A stretch of DNA of 64,000 nucleotides from Arenicellaceae bacterium (lineage in GTDB: Bacteria; Pseudomonadota; Gammaproteobacteria; Arenicellales; Arenicellaceae). The position numbers were made by a program, and so were the translations under genes. The stretch is taken from NCBI GenBank assembly GCA_029246505.1, contig JAQWNC010000016.1, positions 1 through 64,000 of the forward strand. The letters are read 5' to 3'. Shown here in pieces: positions 40,873 through 50,547 of the stretch (position 1 is the stretch's first letter; every line of letters begins with the position of its first letter). The notes below the pieces were generated by a model, which was given only the letters and a program-made list of their open reading frames with translations, was not told the DNA's origin and did no database searches.

Positions 40873-41748
40873 ATGGCTATTACGGCCTCAATGGTAAAAG
40901 AACTTCGTGAGCGCACTGGCGCTGGCATGATGGAGTGTAAAAAAGCGCTCACAGAAGCAGATGGAAATATTGAGACCGCAATTGAAGAATTGCGTAAGCG
41001 TGGGGCTGCTCAGGCGGATAAGAAAGCTGGTCGGATAGCCGCTGAAGGCTTAATCGTGTCCGCTAGTCAAGATAGTGAATCAGTTTTATTGGAAGTAAAT
41101 TGCGAGACCGACTTTGTTGCAAAAGATGAAAATTTTATCGGGTTTGCACATTTATTAGGGCAAACCATCTTGTCACAGCGACCTAAAAATGTTGCTGCTC
41201 TTGCCTTGCTAGTATTGGATTCTGGGATTACTGTTGAAGAATCTCGACAAAATCTTATTGCTAAAATAGGCGAGAACATTAGTGTCCGACGGTTTGAACT
41301 CCTGAGTGCAGGTGACGGTAAGCTCAGTATTTATCAACATGGCGCTCGAATTGCGGTTGCAGTTTTATCGTCTGGTGGTGATGAAGGCCTTGGTCGCGAT
41401 ATTGCGATGCATATAGCGGCAAGCAGACCTCTATGTGTTAGTGCTGATCAAGTTGATCCAGGCACGGTCGAGAAAGAACGCGGTATTTATTTAGCTCAAG
41501 CCGAGGATAGTGGTAAGCCACCTGAAATAATGGAGAAAATGGTTGAGGGTAGGGTGCGTAAATTCCTCGGTGAAGTAACGCTTCTGGGGCAATCCTTTGT
41601 CAAAAATCCTGACCTAACTGTTAGTAAATTACTCACTTCACAACAAGCTACAGTTAGCGGTTTTGTTCGCTATGAAGTAGGTGAAGGTCTGGAGAAAAAA
41701 CAAGATGACTTTGTTGCAGAGGTGATGGCACAAGCCAAAGGCGATTAA
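40873..41748 (+). CDS. tsf: translation elongation factor Ts
   Basis: Nucleotide exchange factor for EF-Tu. 291 residues: N-terminal UBA-like domain (VKELRERTGAGMMECKKALT), the TDFVAKDENF motif that pushes into the EF-Tu nucleotide pocket, the central dimerisation core, and a C-terminal helix. Family length is 280-295. CGAGGACTGAAC precedes the ATG. It follows rpsB by 78 bases, the standard pair. Confidence 0.98.
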   Translation: MAITASMVKELRERTGAGMMECKKALTEADGNIETAIEELRKRGAAQADKKAGRIAAEGLIVSASQDSESVLLEVNCETDFVAKDENFIGFAHLLGQTILSQRPKNVAALALLVLDSGITVEESRQNLIAKIGENISVRRFELLSAGDGKLSIYQHGARIAVAVLSSGGDEGLGRDIAMHIAASRPLCVSADQVDPGTVEKERGIYLAQAEDSGKPPEIMEKMVEGRVRKFLGEVTLLGQSFVKNPDLTVSKLLTSQQATVSGFVRYEVGEGLEKKQDDFVAEVMAQAKGD

Positions 41749-41782
41749 GTCAAGCGCAACCTTTCTTTACCAAAATAAGAAT

Positions 41783-42517
41783 ATGTCAAATCCTAAACTT
41801 ACTTACCACAGAATTCTACTCAAGTTGAGTGGTGAAGCATTAGGTGGTAAGCAAGGTTTCGGAATCAATAACGATAGGCTGTCTAGCGTATGTGACGAAA
41901 TTGCTGATATACGTTCGCTTGGCGTTGGCGTAGCGATAGTCATCGGTGGAGGCAATTTTTTCCGAGGTTTAGGCGCCTCAGCAGAGGGTTTTGAGCGTGT
42001 ATCGGCTGACTATATAGGAATGTTAGCTACGGTAATGAATGCGATCGCCTTACAGCAAGCGTTATCAAAAGCTGGGATGGAAGCGCGCGTGCAGTCTGCT
42101 ATTCCTATATCACCCGTTGCTGAACCTTATGTGCGACAGCGTGCAATTAAGCATTTGGATGCTGGACGGGTAGTTATATTTGCCGCGGGTACGGGTAATC
42201 CATATTTTACTACCGATACTGCTGCAAGCTTGAGAGCTGCTGAGATTAATGCAGATATTTTGGTGAAAGCTACCAAAGTCGACGGGGTTTATGATTGCGA
42301 TCCATCGACGAACCCTAAAGCCAAGCGATATGTTGAAGTTTCATTCGATCAAGTATTACAGAAACGATTGGCTATTATGGATGCCGCTGCAATCGCACTT
42401 TGTCGCGACAACAATACGTGTTTAAGAGTCATGTCGTTGACGGAAAGTGGTAATCTTCGAGCCATGGTCCTTGGTGAACCGATTGGTACTCTGGTATCCA
42501 ATGAAATCTCCAGTTAA
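41783..42517 (+). CDS. pyrH: UMP kinase
   Basis: Phosphorylates UMP to UDP in pyrimidine synthesis; hexameric amino-acid-kinase fold. 244 residues: LLKLSGEALGGKQGFGIN, AIVIGGGNFFRGLGA, then GNPYFTTDTAASLRAAEIN for nucleotide binding, and DGVYDCDPSTNPKAKRY. Length is typical. It sits in the conserved tsf-pyrH-frr run with 34 bases to tsf. Confidence 0.98.
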   Translation: MSNPKLTYHRILLKLSGEALGGKQGFGINNDRLSSVCDEIADIRSLGVGVAIVIGGGNFFRGLGASAEGFERVSADYIGMLATVMNAIALQQALSKAGMEARVQSAIPISPVAEPYVRQRAIKHLDAGRVVIFAAGTGNPYFTTDTAASLRAAEINADILVKATKVDGVYDCDPSTNPKAKRYVEVSFDQVLQKRLAIMDAAAIALCRDNNTCLRVMSLTESGNLRAMVLGEPIGTLVSNEISS

Positions 42518-42566
42518 GTATCAAATTAGTGCTAGTTAATCCCTAGGTTGATTGTGAGGTTGCAAA

Positions 42567-43124
42567 GTGACAGATAACATTCTTGCTGATGCTAAAAGCC
42601 GAATGGGTAAGTCGGTGGAAGCGATGAAACTTGAGTTGGTTAGAATTCGTACTGGACGCGCTAGCACTGCTTTGTTGGACCATTTGATGGTCGATTATTA
42701 TGGTACCCCCACGCCGCTTAATCAGGCTGCTGGCGTCTCGGTTGCTGATTCCCGAACATTGGCTGTTCAACCTTGGGAGAAAGCTATGATCCCTATAGTA
42801 GAGAAAGCCATTATGGAATCGAATCTTGGTTTAAACCCTATGACGGCAGGTGAGACTATACGGATTCCGTTGCCGCCATTGACCGAAGAACGACGTAAAG
42901 AAATGACGAAAGTTGTGCGTAATGAGGGGGAAAGTGGACGAATATCTATTCGGAATATTCGCCGGGATGCAAATACACATTTAAAGGAACTTTTAAAGAA
43001 AAAGGAGATCAACGAAGACGACGAAAAAAAGGCCCAGTCTCAGGTACAAGAACTAACGAATGATGCAGTTGCAAAAATTGATCAGGCAGTTGCGCAAAAA
43101 GAAGCAGAAGTAATGGAAGTATAA
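42567..43124 (+). CDS. frr: ribosome recycling factor
   Basis: Splits post-termination ribosomes with EF-G. GTG start at 42567 gives 185 residues, exactly the family length. The triple-helix bundle and beta domain are visible: [56 protein letters not shown], and the C-terminal coiled coil [19 protein letters not shown]. Confidence 0.98.
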   Translation: MTDNILADAKSRMGKSVEAMKLELVRIRTGRASTALLDHLMVDYYGTPTPLNQAAGVSVADSRTLAVQPWEKAMIPIVEKAIMESNLGLNPMTAGETIRIPLPPLTEERRKEMTKVVRNEGESGRISIRNIRRDANTHLKELLKKKEINEDDEKKAQSQVQELTNDAVAKIDQAVAQKEAEVMEV

Positions 43125-43140
43125 ATTGTCTTAGTAGTAG

Positions 43141-43926
43141 ATGACTTCTTCCGAGATAAAGTCAACTCCACATCGTTCCAACCAGAATCCAGATTCTGCT
43201 CCAGAACATGTCGCAATCATAATGGATGGCAATGGGCGTTGGGCGTTAGAGCAAGGCCGTACGCGAGTAGCTGGTCATAAAAAAGGCGTTGATGCTGTGA
43301 AGGAAGCTATACGTTATAGCCGTAAGAACGGCATTGCTCATTTAACCTTGTTCGCATTTAGTAGTGAAAATTGGAGTCGCCCTGAACCGGAAGTATCTAC
43401 CTTGATGGAGCTGTTTGCTTCTGCTCTTGATACACAGGCGGAGAAACTCAAGGATAATGGCATTAGACTTAATTTGATCGGTAACTTAAGTCGATTTAGC
43501 ACGCGTATACAACGGCTTGCTGCCTCGGCCGAAGCTATGACAGCAAAATGCGATGAAATGATGCTGAACGTAGCAGTTAATTACGGTGGACAATGGGATG
43601 TTATCGAGGCCGCACGAAAAACGTTTGCAGAGGCTCTCGCAGAAGATATCCCGTTTGACCAGGTTACTGAGCGGGATTTAGCTAAAAATCTAGCCCTTGC
43701 TCATTCGCCAGACCCAGATTTGTTTATCCGTACTGGTGGCGAATGTCGCATTAGTAACTTTATGCTGTGGCAGCTTGCGTATACCGAGCTTTATTTTAGC
43801 GATGTTCTATGGCCAAATTTTAATTCTGATGAGTTTGACGCAGCGGTCGAAGTATATCGAGGTCGTGAGCGACGTTATGGTCAAACTGGGCAACAAGTAA
43901 AATCGCAGTTAAAGTATTATGTTTAA
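43141..43926 (+). CDS. uppS: undecaprenyl diphosphate synthase
   Basis: Cis-prenyltransferase making the C55 carrier for peptidoglycan and O-antigen. 261 residues with HVAIIMDGNGRWALEQG (catalytic Asp), GHKKGVDAVKEAIRYSRKNG, LFAFSSENWSRP, NYGGQWDVIEAARK, and PDLFIRTGGECRISNFMLWQ near the end. It overlaps cdsA by 8 bases and is coupled with it. dxr, two genes on, supplies the isoprenoid precursors. Confidence 0.98.
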   Translation: MTSSEIKSTPHRSNQNPDSAPEHVAIIMDGNGRWALEQGRTRVAGHKKGVDAVKEAIRYSRKNGIAHLTLFAFSSENWSRPEPEVSTLMELFASALDTQAEKLKDNGIRLNLIGNLSRFSTRIQRLAASAEAMTAKCDEMMLNVAVNYGGQWDVIEAARKTFAEALAEDIPFDQVTERDLAKNLALAHSPDPDLFIRTGGECRISNFMLWQLAYTELYFSDVLWPNFNSDEFDAAVEVYRGRERRYGQTGQQVKSQLKYYV

Positions 43927-44722
43927 GGCGCGAGCGTTAACGGCACTACTCATGCTGCCACTATTTTTAACTGCTTTGTTTTATCTGCCCAATGACGGTT
44001 GGATGGTTTTCGTTGCGTTTATTCTTCTAATCGCGTGGGACGAATGGTTAAGACTTACCAAGATTGACGGCATACCGGGCCGTGTACTGGGTTCTCTAAT
44101 ATTTATTGCTACATTGCTAGCCTTACTTTGGCTTAAGCCGGGAGTCTGGTTGGTGGCTATAGCTAGCCTTTGTTTGTGGTTGCTTATTATATTAGCGACC
44201 TTTCTCCTGCAGAATGGGTATCTATGGTCGAGAAGTTTCCGACGACTATCAGGCTTGTTAGTGTTAGCCAGTGCGTGGTGGATTATTTGTTGGCTGCGTG
44301 CTCAGTGGTATGGCACATGGTGGACGCTTGGTTTTCTTTGTATTGTTTGGCTGGCTGATGTGGGTGCTTATGTTGCCGGCAAACAGTTTGGAAAAAATAG
44401 GTTGGCTCCTGCTATAAGTCCGGGGAAAACTATTGAAGGTGCAATGGGTGGGCTGTTATTGGTAGGGATTGTGACTTTGGTAGTACAGCAGCTTTACCCA
44501 GTCCTACCAATATGGTGGGTGTTGCCGATGACTCTATTAGTAGCAATAGTTTCGATTGCTGGTGATCTGTACGAAAGCCGGCTAAAGCGGATCGGTGGTT
44601 TTAAGGATAGCGGAAGTATTTTGCCCGGACACGGAGGTATTCTTGATCGAATCGATGGTGTGTTAGTAGGTTTGCCAGTGTTTGTGTTTATGCTTTTAAA
44701 CATGGGCGTATTCTCGGTTTGA
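43919..44722 (+). CDS. cdsA: phosphatidate cytidylyltransferase (CDP-diglyceride synthase)
   Basis: Polytopic inner membrane enzyme making CDP-diacylglycerol from phosphatidate and CTP, the substrate of PssA encoded at 26 kb. 267 residues with about eight membrane segments and the CDS signature near the C-terminus: LKRIGGFKDSGSILPGHGGI followed by LDRIDG. GKTIEGAMGGLL is a second family motif. It starts inside the end of uppS. Confidence 0.97.
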   Translation: MFKARALTALLMLPLFLTALFYLPNDGWMVFVAFILLIAWDEWLRLTKIDGIPGRVLGSLIFIATLLALLWLKPGVWLVAIASLCLWLLIILATFLLQNGYLWSRSFRRLSGLLVLASAWWIICWLRAQWYGTWWTLGFLCIVWLADVGAYVAGKQFGKNRLAPAISPGKTIEGAMGGLLLVGIVTLVVQQLYPVLPIWWVLPMTLLVAIVSIAGDLYESRLKRIGGFKDSGSILPGHGGILDRIDGVLVGLPVFVFMLLNMGVFSV

Positions 44723-44741
44723 CTGAGGACTGCTTGGTTCA

Positions 44742-45935
44742 ATGAGTGTAATAGTTAATCGTAGTCTAGTGGTATTAGGGTCAACCGGTTCTGTTGGCTG
44801 CAATACCCTCGATGTGGCCCGTCATCAGGCCAACAGTTTTTCTGTTAAAGGTTTGAGCGCCCGTGCAAATGTGAATTTACTATTTGAGCAAATTCAAGTG
44901 TTTCATCCACAACTGGTCGCAGTTGAAAATATTGCGGCGGCCACTGTGTTGGAAGACCGTTTGATATCAGAAGGACTTACATCAACTAAAGTTTTGAAAG
45001 GGGAACACGCAGCCACTAAACTGGTTGAAGAATTGCGGCCAGATGTCGTAATGGCCGCAATTTTGGGCTCTGCTGGTTTATATTCAGCGCTTCGTGCAGT
45101 TGAGTTGGGGGGTACTGTCCTGATTGCCAATAAGGAGCCACTAGTTATGGCTGGGCATTTATTTCAGCAGGCGGTGAAACAAAGTGGTGCTACTTTGCTA
45201 CCAGTGGACAGCGAGCACAATGCTGTTTTTCAATGTGTTGCCGGTTCGGATGTGGTGGATCAGCCGATAAGTGAGATTGTGCTTACCGCATCGGGCGGTC
45301 CCTTTTTTCGCGAAGATGAATTGCCTAGTTGGGTGAGCTTGTCTGATATCACTCCTGATCAGGCGATCGCCCATCCTAACTGGAGTATGGGGGCCAAAAT
45401 TTCAGTAGATTCTGCCACTATGATGAATAAGGGGCTTGAGATTATAGAGGCGTGTCATCTATTTGAATTACCGGTGGAAAAGATAAGCGTGTTGCTACAC
45501 CCACAAAGTGTGGTGCATGCAATTGTGAACTTTATTGATGGATCTAGCATCGCTCAAATGGGGTTGCCTGATATGCGAGTACCAATAGCCTACGCAATGT
45601 CGTGGCCGCATCGTTTTGATTCCGGTGTTGCCAATATTTCCCTGGCCGAAGTTGGTCAGTTAACATTCCGTGACCCTGACTATCAATGTATGCCTTGCCT
45701 TGCGTTAGCTAGAGACGTTGCCGAGGAACAATCGCCGGTATTGGCGACTGCGCTAAATGCAGCCAACGAAGTCGCCGTAGAGGCATTTTTAGCGGGAAAT
45801 TTGTCATTTGGTAAAATACCGGAAGTTATTGCGAAAGTGTTAGGCGACCGTAATGGTAATCCAGCTAATGATGTGGAAACATTGATTCGTGTGGATTATG
45901 AAGTGCGGAAACAGACACTGGACTTGGTACATTAA
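44742..45935 (+). CDS. dxr: 1-deoxy-D-xylulose 5-phosphate reductoisomerase
   Basis: First committed step of the MEP isoprenoid pathway. 397 residues: NADPH-binding VLGSTGSVGCNTLDV, ANKEPLVMAG, metal/substrate motif LPVDSEHNAVFQC, the flexible loop with HPNWSMGAKISVDSATMMNK, then LHPQSVVHAIVNFIDGS. Fosmidomycin-family contacts are all present. It is within the uppS-cdsA-dxr-rseP block. Confidence 0.98.
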   Translation: MSVIVNRSLVVLGSTGSVGCNTLDVARHQANSFSVKGLSARANVNLLFEQIQVFHPQLVAVENIAAATVLEDRLISEGLTSTKVLKGEHAATKLVEELRPDVVMAAILGSAGLYSALRAVELGGTVLIANKEPLVMAGHLFQQAVKQSGATLLPVDSEHNAVFQCVAGSDVVDQPISEIVLTASGGPFFREDELPSWVSLSDITPDQAIAHPNWSMGAKISVDSATMMNKGLEIIEACHLFELPVEKISVLLHPQSVVHAIVNFIDGSSIAQMGLPDMRVPIAYAMSWPHRFDSGVANISLAEVGQLTFRDPDYQCMPCLALARDVAEEQSPVLATALNAANEVAVEAFLAGNLSFGKIPEVIAKVLGDRNGNPANDVETLIRVDYEVRKQTLDLVH

Positions 45936-46019
45936 GGTACCTTTTATATTGCCTCAATTTATATGAACTCACATCGCATGCTCTCGCCTCTAAATGCACT
46001 CCAGGTGGAACTACGTTAA

Positions 46020-47384
46020 ATGGTTAATATTTTTTTTAATATAGGCGGCTTTTTAGTTGCCATCGCGATATTAGTGGCGATCCATGAGTACGGACATTTT
46101 TGGGTTGCCCGAACTCTTGGCGTAAAGGTTCTGCGATTTTCTATCGGTTTTGGTAAGCCTCTTTGGAAAAAGGTCTCGGCAAAAGATGGTGTTGAATACA
46201 CCATATCGGCGATCCCGTTAGGTGGTTATGTTAAAATGCTTGATGAGAATGAAGGGGAGGTTGCCTCAGAGGATTTGCCACAAGCATTTAACCGCCAGCC
46301 TCTTTGGAAGAGATCGTTAATCGTACTGGCGGGTCCAGTAGCCAATTTTATCTTAGCTATTTTTCTTTTTACTGTACTTAATATATGGGGTACCCCCGGG
46401 GTGACGCCGGAAGTAGGGAAAATGGAAGCCTCCAGTATTGTAGCGCAGGCGGGTGTAGTAGAAGGCGATACACTGGTTTCTGTTGATGGCAGAGAATATC
46501 ATTTTTGGGGGCAACACGATCTTCATATTTATAATCAAGTAATAAGAGGGGAAGATGCCAGATTGCTTGTGCGCGGAATAGATGGCCGACAACGTGAGGT
46601 GGTTTTACCCTTATCTATTATTCCTGCGAGTGATGTTGGGCCAGGTTTACTACCTCGTGTACTTGGTCTTACACGTTGGCGACCAGAAATCCCCCCGATT
46701 ATTGGACATGTAGTCGAAGATTCAGCTGCTACCTTGGGCGGCATGCATGTGTCTGATCAAGTGATATCAATTGATGGTCAGCTCATTGGTGATTGGGCAG
46801 AGTTCGTTGCTGCGGTGATAGATCGGCCTGGTGATGAACTACATTTTTTGATAGAGCGTGAGGGTGCTCGGATTGAGTTAACTGTCACTCCGGAAGCTGT
46901 TACAGAGGGCGAACGTACATTTGGGCGTGTCGGAGTCGCACCGGAGTTTGTTGATATACCTGAGAGCCGACGCGTTTTAGCACGTGATAGCCTACCTCAG
47001 GCAGTTTTGAATGGTATAGATGAAACGTGGCTTATGTCAGTCCTAACGTTGCGCATGCTCGGTAAAATGCTTGTATTGGAGGTTTCGCCAAAAAATATTA
47101 GTGGCCCAATCACGATCGCTCAATATGCAGGGCAAACTGCGCAAATTGGGTTACAGCCATTCATATCGTTCTTAGCGATTATTAGTATTAGTTTAGGTGT
47201 ATTGAATTTATTACCGATTCCTATGTTGGATGGTGGGCATCTGCTATTTTATATTGGTGAGGCTATTACTCGAAAGCCGTTGTCTGAGGGGGTTGTGGCG
47301 GTAGGACAGCAATTTGGCCTAGTATTGTTGCTAGGGTTGATGTGCTTAGCTTTTTATAATGATATATTCCGGTTGATTGGGTAG
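46020..47384 (+). CDS. rseP: site-2 intramembrane protease RseP
   Basis: Cuts anti-sigma-E factor RseA and signal-peptide remnants inside the inner membrane. 454 residues: the zinc motif HEYGH at 22-26 in the first membrane helix, two PDZ domains (about 125-205 and 215-310), and a C-terminal membrane region with NLLPIPMLDGGH, where Asp404 completes the zinc site. The order dxr-rseP-bamA is standard. Confidence 0.97.
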   Translation: MVNIFFNIGGFLVAIAILVAIHEYGHFWVARTLGVKVLRFSIGFGKPLWKKVSAKDGVEYTISAIPLGGYVKMLDENEGEVASEDLPQAFNRQPLWKRSLIVLAGPVANFILAIFLFTVLNIWGTPGVTPEVGKMEASSIVAQAGVVEGDTLVSVDGREYHFWGQHDLHIYNQVIRGEDARLLVRGIDGRQREVVLPLSIIPASDVGPGLLPRVLGLTRWRPEIPPIIGHVVEDSAATLGGMHVSDQVISIDGQLIGDWAEFVAAVIDRPGDELHFLIEREGARIELTVTPEAVTEGERTFGRVGVAPEFVDIPESRRVLARDSLPQAVLNGIDETWLMSVLTLRMLGKMLVLEVSPKNISGPITIAQYAGQTAQIGLQPFISFLAIISISLGVLNLLPIPMLDGGHLLFYIGEAITRKPLSEGVVAVGQQFGLVLLLGLMCLAFYNDIFRLIG

Positions 47385-47468
47385 GGTTTACGGGTGCTTT
47401 GATTGAAATTTTTATCGACAATATACAGCTCAGGTAATGTGTAAGTGAAATACTGGATTGGAGGGTGT

Positions 47469-49760
47469 ATGCCGTATAAAAAATTATTACGAAATGTAGC
47501 TTTTGTTTTTTGTATTGTTGTTACAGGTGTACATGCTCAAACAATTGAATCGTTTGTGATCGCTGACATTCGCGTTGAGGGCTTGCAACGTATATCGGCC
47601 GGCACTGTATTTAACTACATGCCCGTTAAAGTAGGTGATGAATTTGATGAGACGGCTTCAGCAGAATCAATCCGAACCTTGTTTCAAACTGGTTTTTTTC
47701 GTGACGTAAGGCTATCTCGAACAGGTCGAACATTGGTGGTTCAGGTAGATGAATTCCCAACTATTTTCTCGATCCAGTTTACTGGTAATGAAGGTATTGA
47801 AGATGACGCCTTGAGAGATGCCATGAGCCAAGCTGATTTTATTGAAGGTAGAGTATTTAATCCTACCGTGCTCGACCAAGTTGTGCAGGAACTTAAAAAT
47901 CAATATCTATCTCGCGGAAAATATGCCGCGGAGGTGGAAACTGATGTACAAGACTTAGCTCGTAATCGTGTCGCGGTTAATATTAATGTACGCGAAGGCG
48001 ACACCGCGACGATCAAAAAGATATCAATTGTTGGAAATGAGAGTTTTAGCGATAAGGAGTTATTGGATGAATTTGAATCGAAAACTTCCTCGATGCTTAA
48101 TTTCTTCTCTAAAAAGAATCAATACTCGAAGGAGACAGTTTCTTCGGATCTTGAGATTTTGACGAGTTTTTATCAGGACCAGGGCTTTCTGAAATTTCGT
48201 ATAGATTCAACACAAGTATCAATAACTCCGGATCGTGAAAATATATATTTGACGGTAAATGTAGTGGAAGGCCAGCAGTATCGCATTTCTCAATTTAAGC
48301 TCACTGGTCGATTGATTGTTCCGGAAGAGGACTTGCTACCTTTGGTGTATATTGCACCTGGCGAACTCTATTCGCGTGCGCTTGTAGACGGGACCGTTGA
48401 ATTGTTAAACAATCGTTTAGCGGCAGAAGGGTATTCTTTTGCAGAAGTAAATCCTGTGCCTGAAATTGATGATGACAGTAATACAGTCTCATTTACTATT
48501 AATGTTAACCCTGGACGTCGTGTCTATGTTCGCCGTATTGAAATCATCGGTAACAATACGAGTCGCGATGAAGTTATTAGACGCGAACTACGTCAGCTAG
48601 AGGGTGGCTGGTATTCTCCTGCTTTAGTGCAAAGATCAAAAATCCGTCTACAGCGTCTTGGCTTTTTTGATGAGGTTGAAATTGAAAATGAACCTGTACC
48701 TGGTAGTTCTGATCAGGTAGATCTTATTGTGAGCCTAACCGAGCGTAGTACCGGGAGTTTTCTGGTAGGTGTTGGTTTTTCGGGTGATGATGGCATATTG
48801 CTTCAATCGAGCATAACTCAAGCGAACTTGTTCGGCTCAGGTAAGCAGCTAAGTATTGGGGCGGATCGGTCCTCAATTGTTCAGTCGGTTAATTTGCAAT
48901 ATACAAACCCTTACGCGACTGATAGTGGTGTATCTCGTGGGTTTAATGCTACTTATCAACGAATAGATTCATGGGCGGCGCAAACCGCGGCGTACATCAC
49001 TTCAACGGTTGGTGGGGGTGTTAATTATCTGTTTCCACTAAGTGAGTTCATGTCATTCTCAGCGGGAGCTTCGTACGATAAGATTGATCTTGAGTCCACT
49101 CAATACACACCACCTGAATTAATTAATTTTATTGACGGTAACCCGAATAATAATATTTATAAATTCACATCCGCGTTGGCCTACGATACTCGGGATAGTT
49201 TGTTGTACGCTACTCGAGGTCTTAGCATGTCACTAAATATGGAAATTGCTGCCCCCGGTAGTGATTTGGAATACTATAAAGCAAATGCTAGAGCATCCTG
49301 GTATATTCCGCTAATACGCGACTTTGTTTTTAAGGTGAGTGCTGATCTTGGCTACGGCGATAGTTATAATGGAGATGTAGGTCTCCCATTCTTTAAAAAC
49401 TACTACGCTGGTGGTGTTACTTCTGTGCGGGGTTATGAAGTTCGCTCACTGGGGCCGAGAGATTCTAGATTTTTCCCTCTGGGCGGGGCTGCCCGTGTAT
49501 TAACCAACGCATCACTGTTGCTCCCAATCCCCGGATCTGCAGCTAAAGATAAGCGCTTAGCATTATTTATCGATGGTGGACAGGTTTACGGACCAAACCA
49601 GACCATTGAGTTGAGCGAGATGCGATTTTCTGCAGGTATCGGGTTCAACTGGTTATCTCCGATGGGCCCATTAGCAATTTCGTACGCTAAGCCACTTAAT
49701 AGTAAAATAGGAGATGAAACAGAATCAATACAGTTTAGTATTGGGCGAATGTTCGAATAG
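47469..49760 (+). CDS. bamA: outer membrane assembly factor BamA
   Basis: Central pore of the BAM complex that folds beta-barrel proteins into the outer membrane. The ATG at 47469 follows TTGGAGGG and yields a clean signal peptide cut after VHA (residue 23); a GTG at 47445 would add eight residues. 763 residues: five POTRA domains (about 24-425), then a 16-strand barrel. VRGYE (the conserved loop-6 motif) and a C-terminal strand ending in Phe-Glu are seen. BamC is encoded at 28 kb; skp follows. Confidence 0.97.
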   Translation: MPYKKLLRNVAFVFCIVVTGVHAQTIESFVIADIRVEGLQRISAGTVFNYMPVKVGDEFDETASAESIRTLFQTGFFRDVRLSRTGRTLVVQVDEFPTIFSIQFTGNEGIEDDALRDAMSQADFIEGRVFNPTVLDQVVQELKNQYLSRGKYAAEVETDVQDLARNRVAVNINVREGDTATIKKISIVGNESFSDKELLDEFESKTSSMLNFFSKKNQYSKETVSSDLEILTSFYQDQGFLKFRIDSTQVSITPDRENIYLTVNVVEGQQYRISQFKLTGRLIVPEEDLLPLVYIAPGELYSRALVDGTVELLNNRLAAEGYSFAEVNPVPEIDDDSNTVSFTINVNPGRRVYVRRIEIIGNNTSRDEVIRRELRQLEGGWYSPALVQRSKIRLQRLGFFDEVEIENEPVPGSSDQVDLIVSLTERSTGSFLVGVGFSGDDGILLQSSITQANLFGSGKQLSIGADRSSIVQSVNLQYTNPYATDSGVSRGFNATYQRIDSWAAQTAAYITSTVGGGVNYLFPLSEFMSFSAGASYDKIDLESTQYTPPELINFIDGNPNNNIYKFTSALAYDTRDSLLYATRGLSMSLNMEIAAPGSDLEYYKANARASWYIPLIRDFVFKVSADLGYGDSYNGDVGLPFFKNYYAGGVTSVRGYEVRSLGPRDSRFFPLGGAARVLTNASLLLPIPGSAAKDKRLALFIDGGQVYGPNQTIELSEMRFSAGIGFNWLSPMGPLAISYAKPLNSKIGDETESIQFSIGRMFE

Positions 49761-49805
49761 CTTATTCGGACTGCCCAAGATCTGCTATCCTGTGTTAAAG
49801 TGCGC

Positions 49806-49855
49806 TCCCTGGGAATACTGGATTCATGGGTTCTCAGGGAATCAGTATCTTATTA
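49806..49855. other. overlapping alternative hairpins between bamA and skp
   Basis: TCCCTGGGAA (49806-49815) pairs with TTCTCAGGGA (49831-49840). The overlapping ATACTGGAT (49815-49823) can instead pair with ATCAGTAT (49841-49848). The two cannot form together. No T run follows, so a processing or regulatory leader for skp is more likely than a terminator. Confidence 0.35.
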
Positions 49856-49932
49856 GAGGGATAACAAAAACAATAAGAAATGCGTTCCGGTGGGACTTAC
49901 TTTATTTTTAATTTTATTTAACAGGCCATTAC

Positions 49933-50442
49933 ATGATTAATTTTAAAAACCTGATTATAGCTGCAACAATCCTTGGTATGGTATCTGCAAGCAGCTCTTT
50001 ATTCGCCCAAACAAAAATTGGGTATTTTAATTTAGTAAAAGTTATTGAAAGCGCACCTCAGGCGGAAACAGCGCTTAAACAACTCGAGACGGAATTCGCT
50101 CCTAGGGAGCAGGAAGGACGCGCGTTAACCGAACAGATCACTAAAGCAACTGAAGAGCGTGAGAAAAATGGGTTAGTTTGGAGTGATGCCGAGCGTCGAG
50201 ATAAGGACAGTGCTTTACGTGAGATGCAACGGGATTTAACCCGGCTGTCAGAAGAAATTCGTGAGGATTATAACCTCAGACGTAATGAAGAACTTGCCGC
50301 GATCCAACAGGCTGTGTACCAAGCAGTTATTGATATAGCAAACGAAGAAAGCTATGACTTAATTCTTCATGAGGGCGCAGTTGTTGCCAGTCCAAATGTT
50401 GATATTACGACTAAGGTATTAGCGAAGATGGGGCAGCTGTAG
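49933..50442 (+). CDS. skp: periplasmic chaperone Skp/OmpH family
   Basis: Carries unfolded outer-membrane proteins across the periplasm to BAM. 169 residues: signal peptide 1-25 (cut after SLFA), a small beta core (TKIGYFNLVKVIESAPQA), then long charged coiled-coil arms (about 55-120, EREKNGLVWSDAERRDKDSA). It follows bamA, as usual. lpxD, normally next, is absent. Confidence 0.93.
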   Translation: MINFKNLIIAATILGMVSASSSLFAQTKIGYFNLVKVIESAPQAETALKQLETEFAPREQEGRALTEQITKATEEREKNGLVWSDAERRDKDSALREMQRDLTRLSEEIREDYNLRRNEELAAIQQAVYQAVIDIANEESYDLILHEGAVVASPNVDITTKVLAKMGQL

Positions 50443-50547
50443 AGACGATTGCAATAAGTATTCTTGTGCAGAGCGTTTTACAGAGTTAGTGAGGTAGATC
50501 CTTCGATTGGCGTTTAGTTAGAAAATATGGATTAGTTTATTTAAGTT

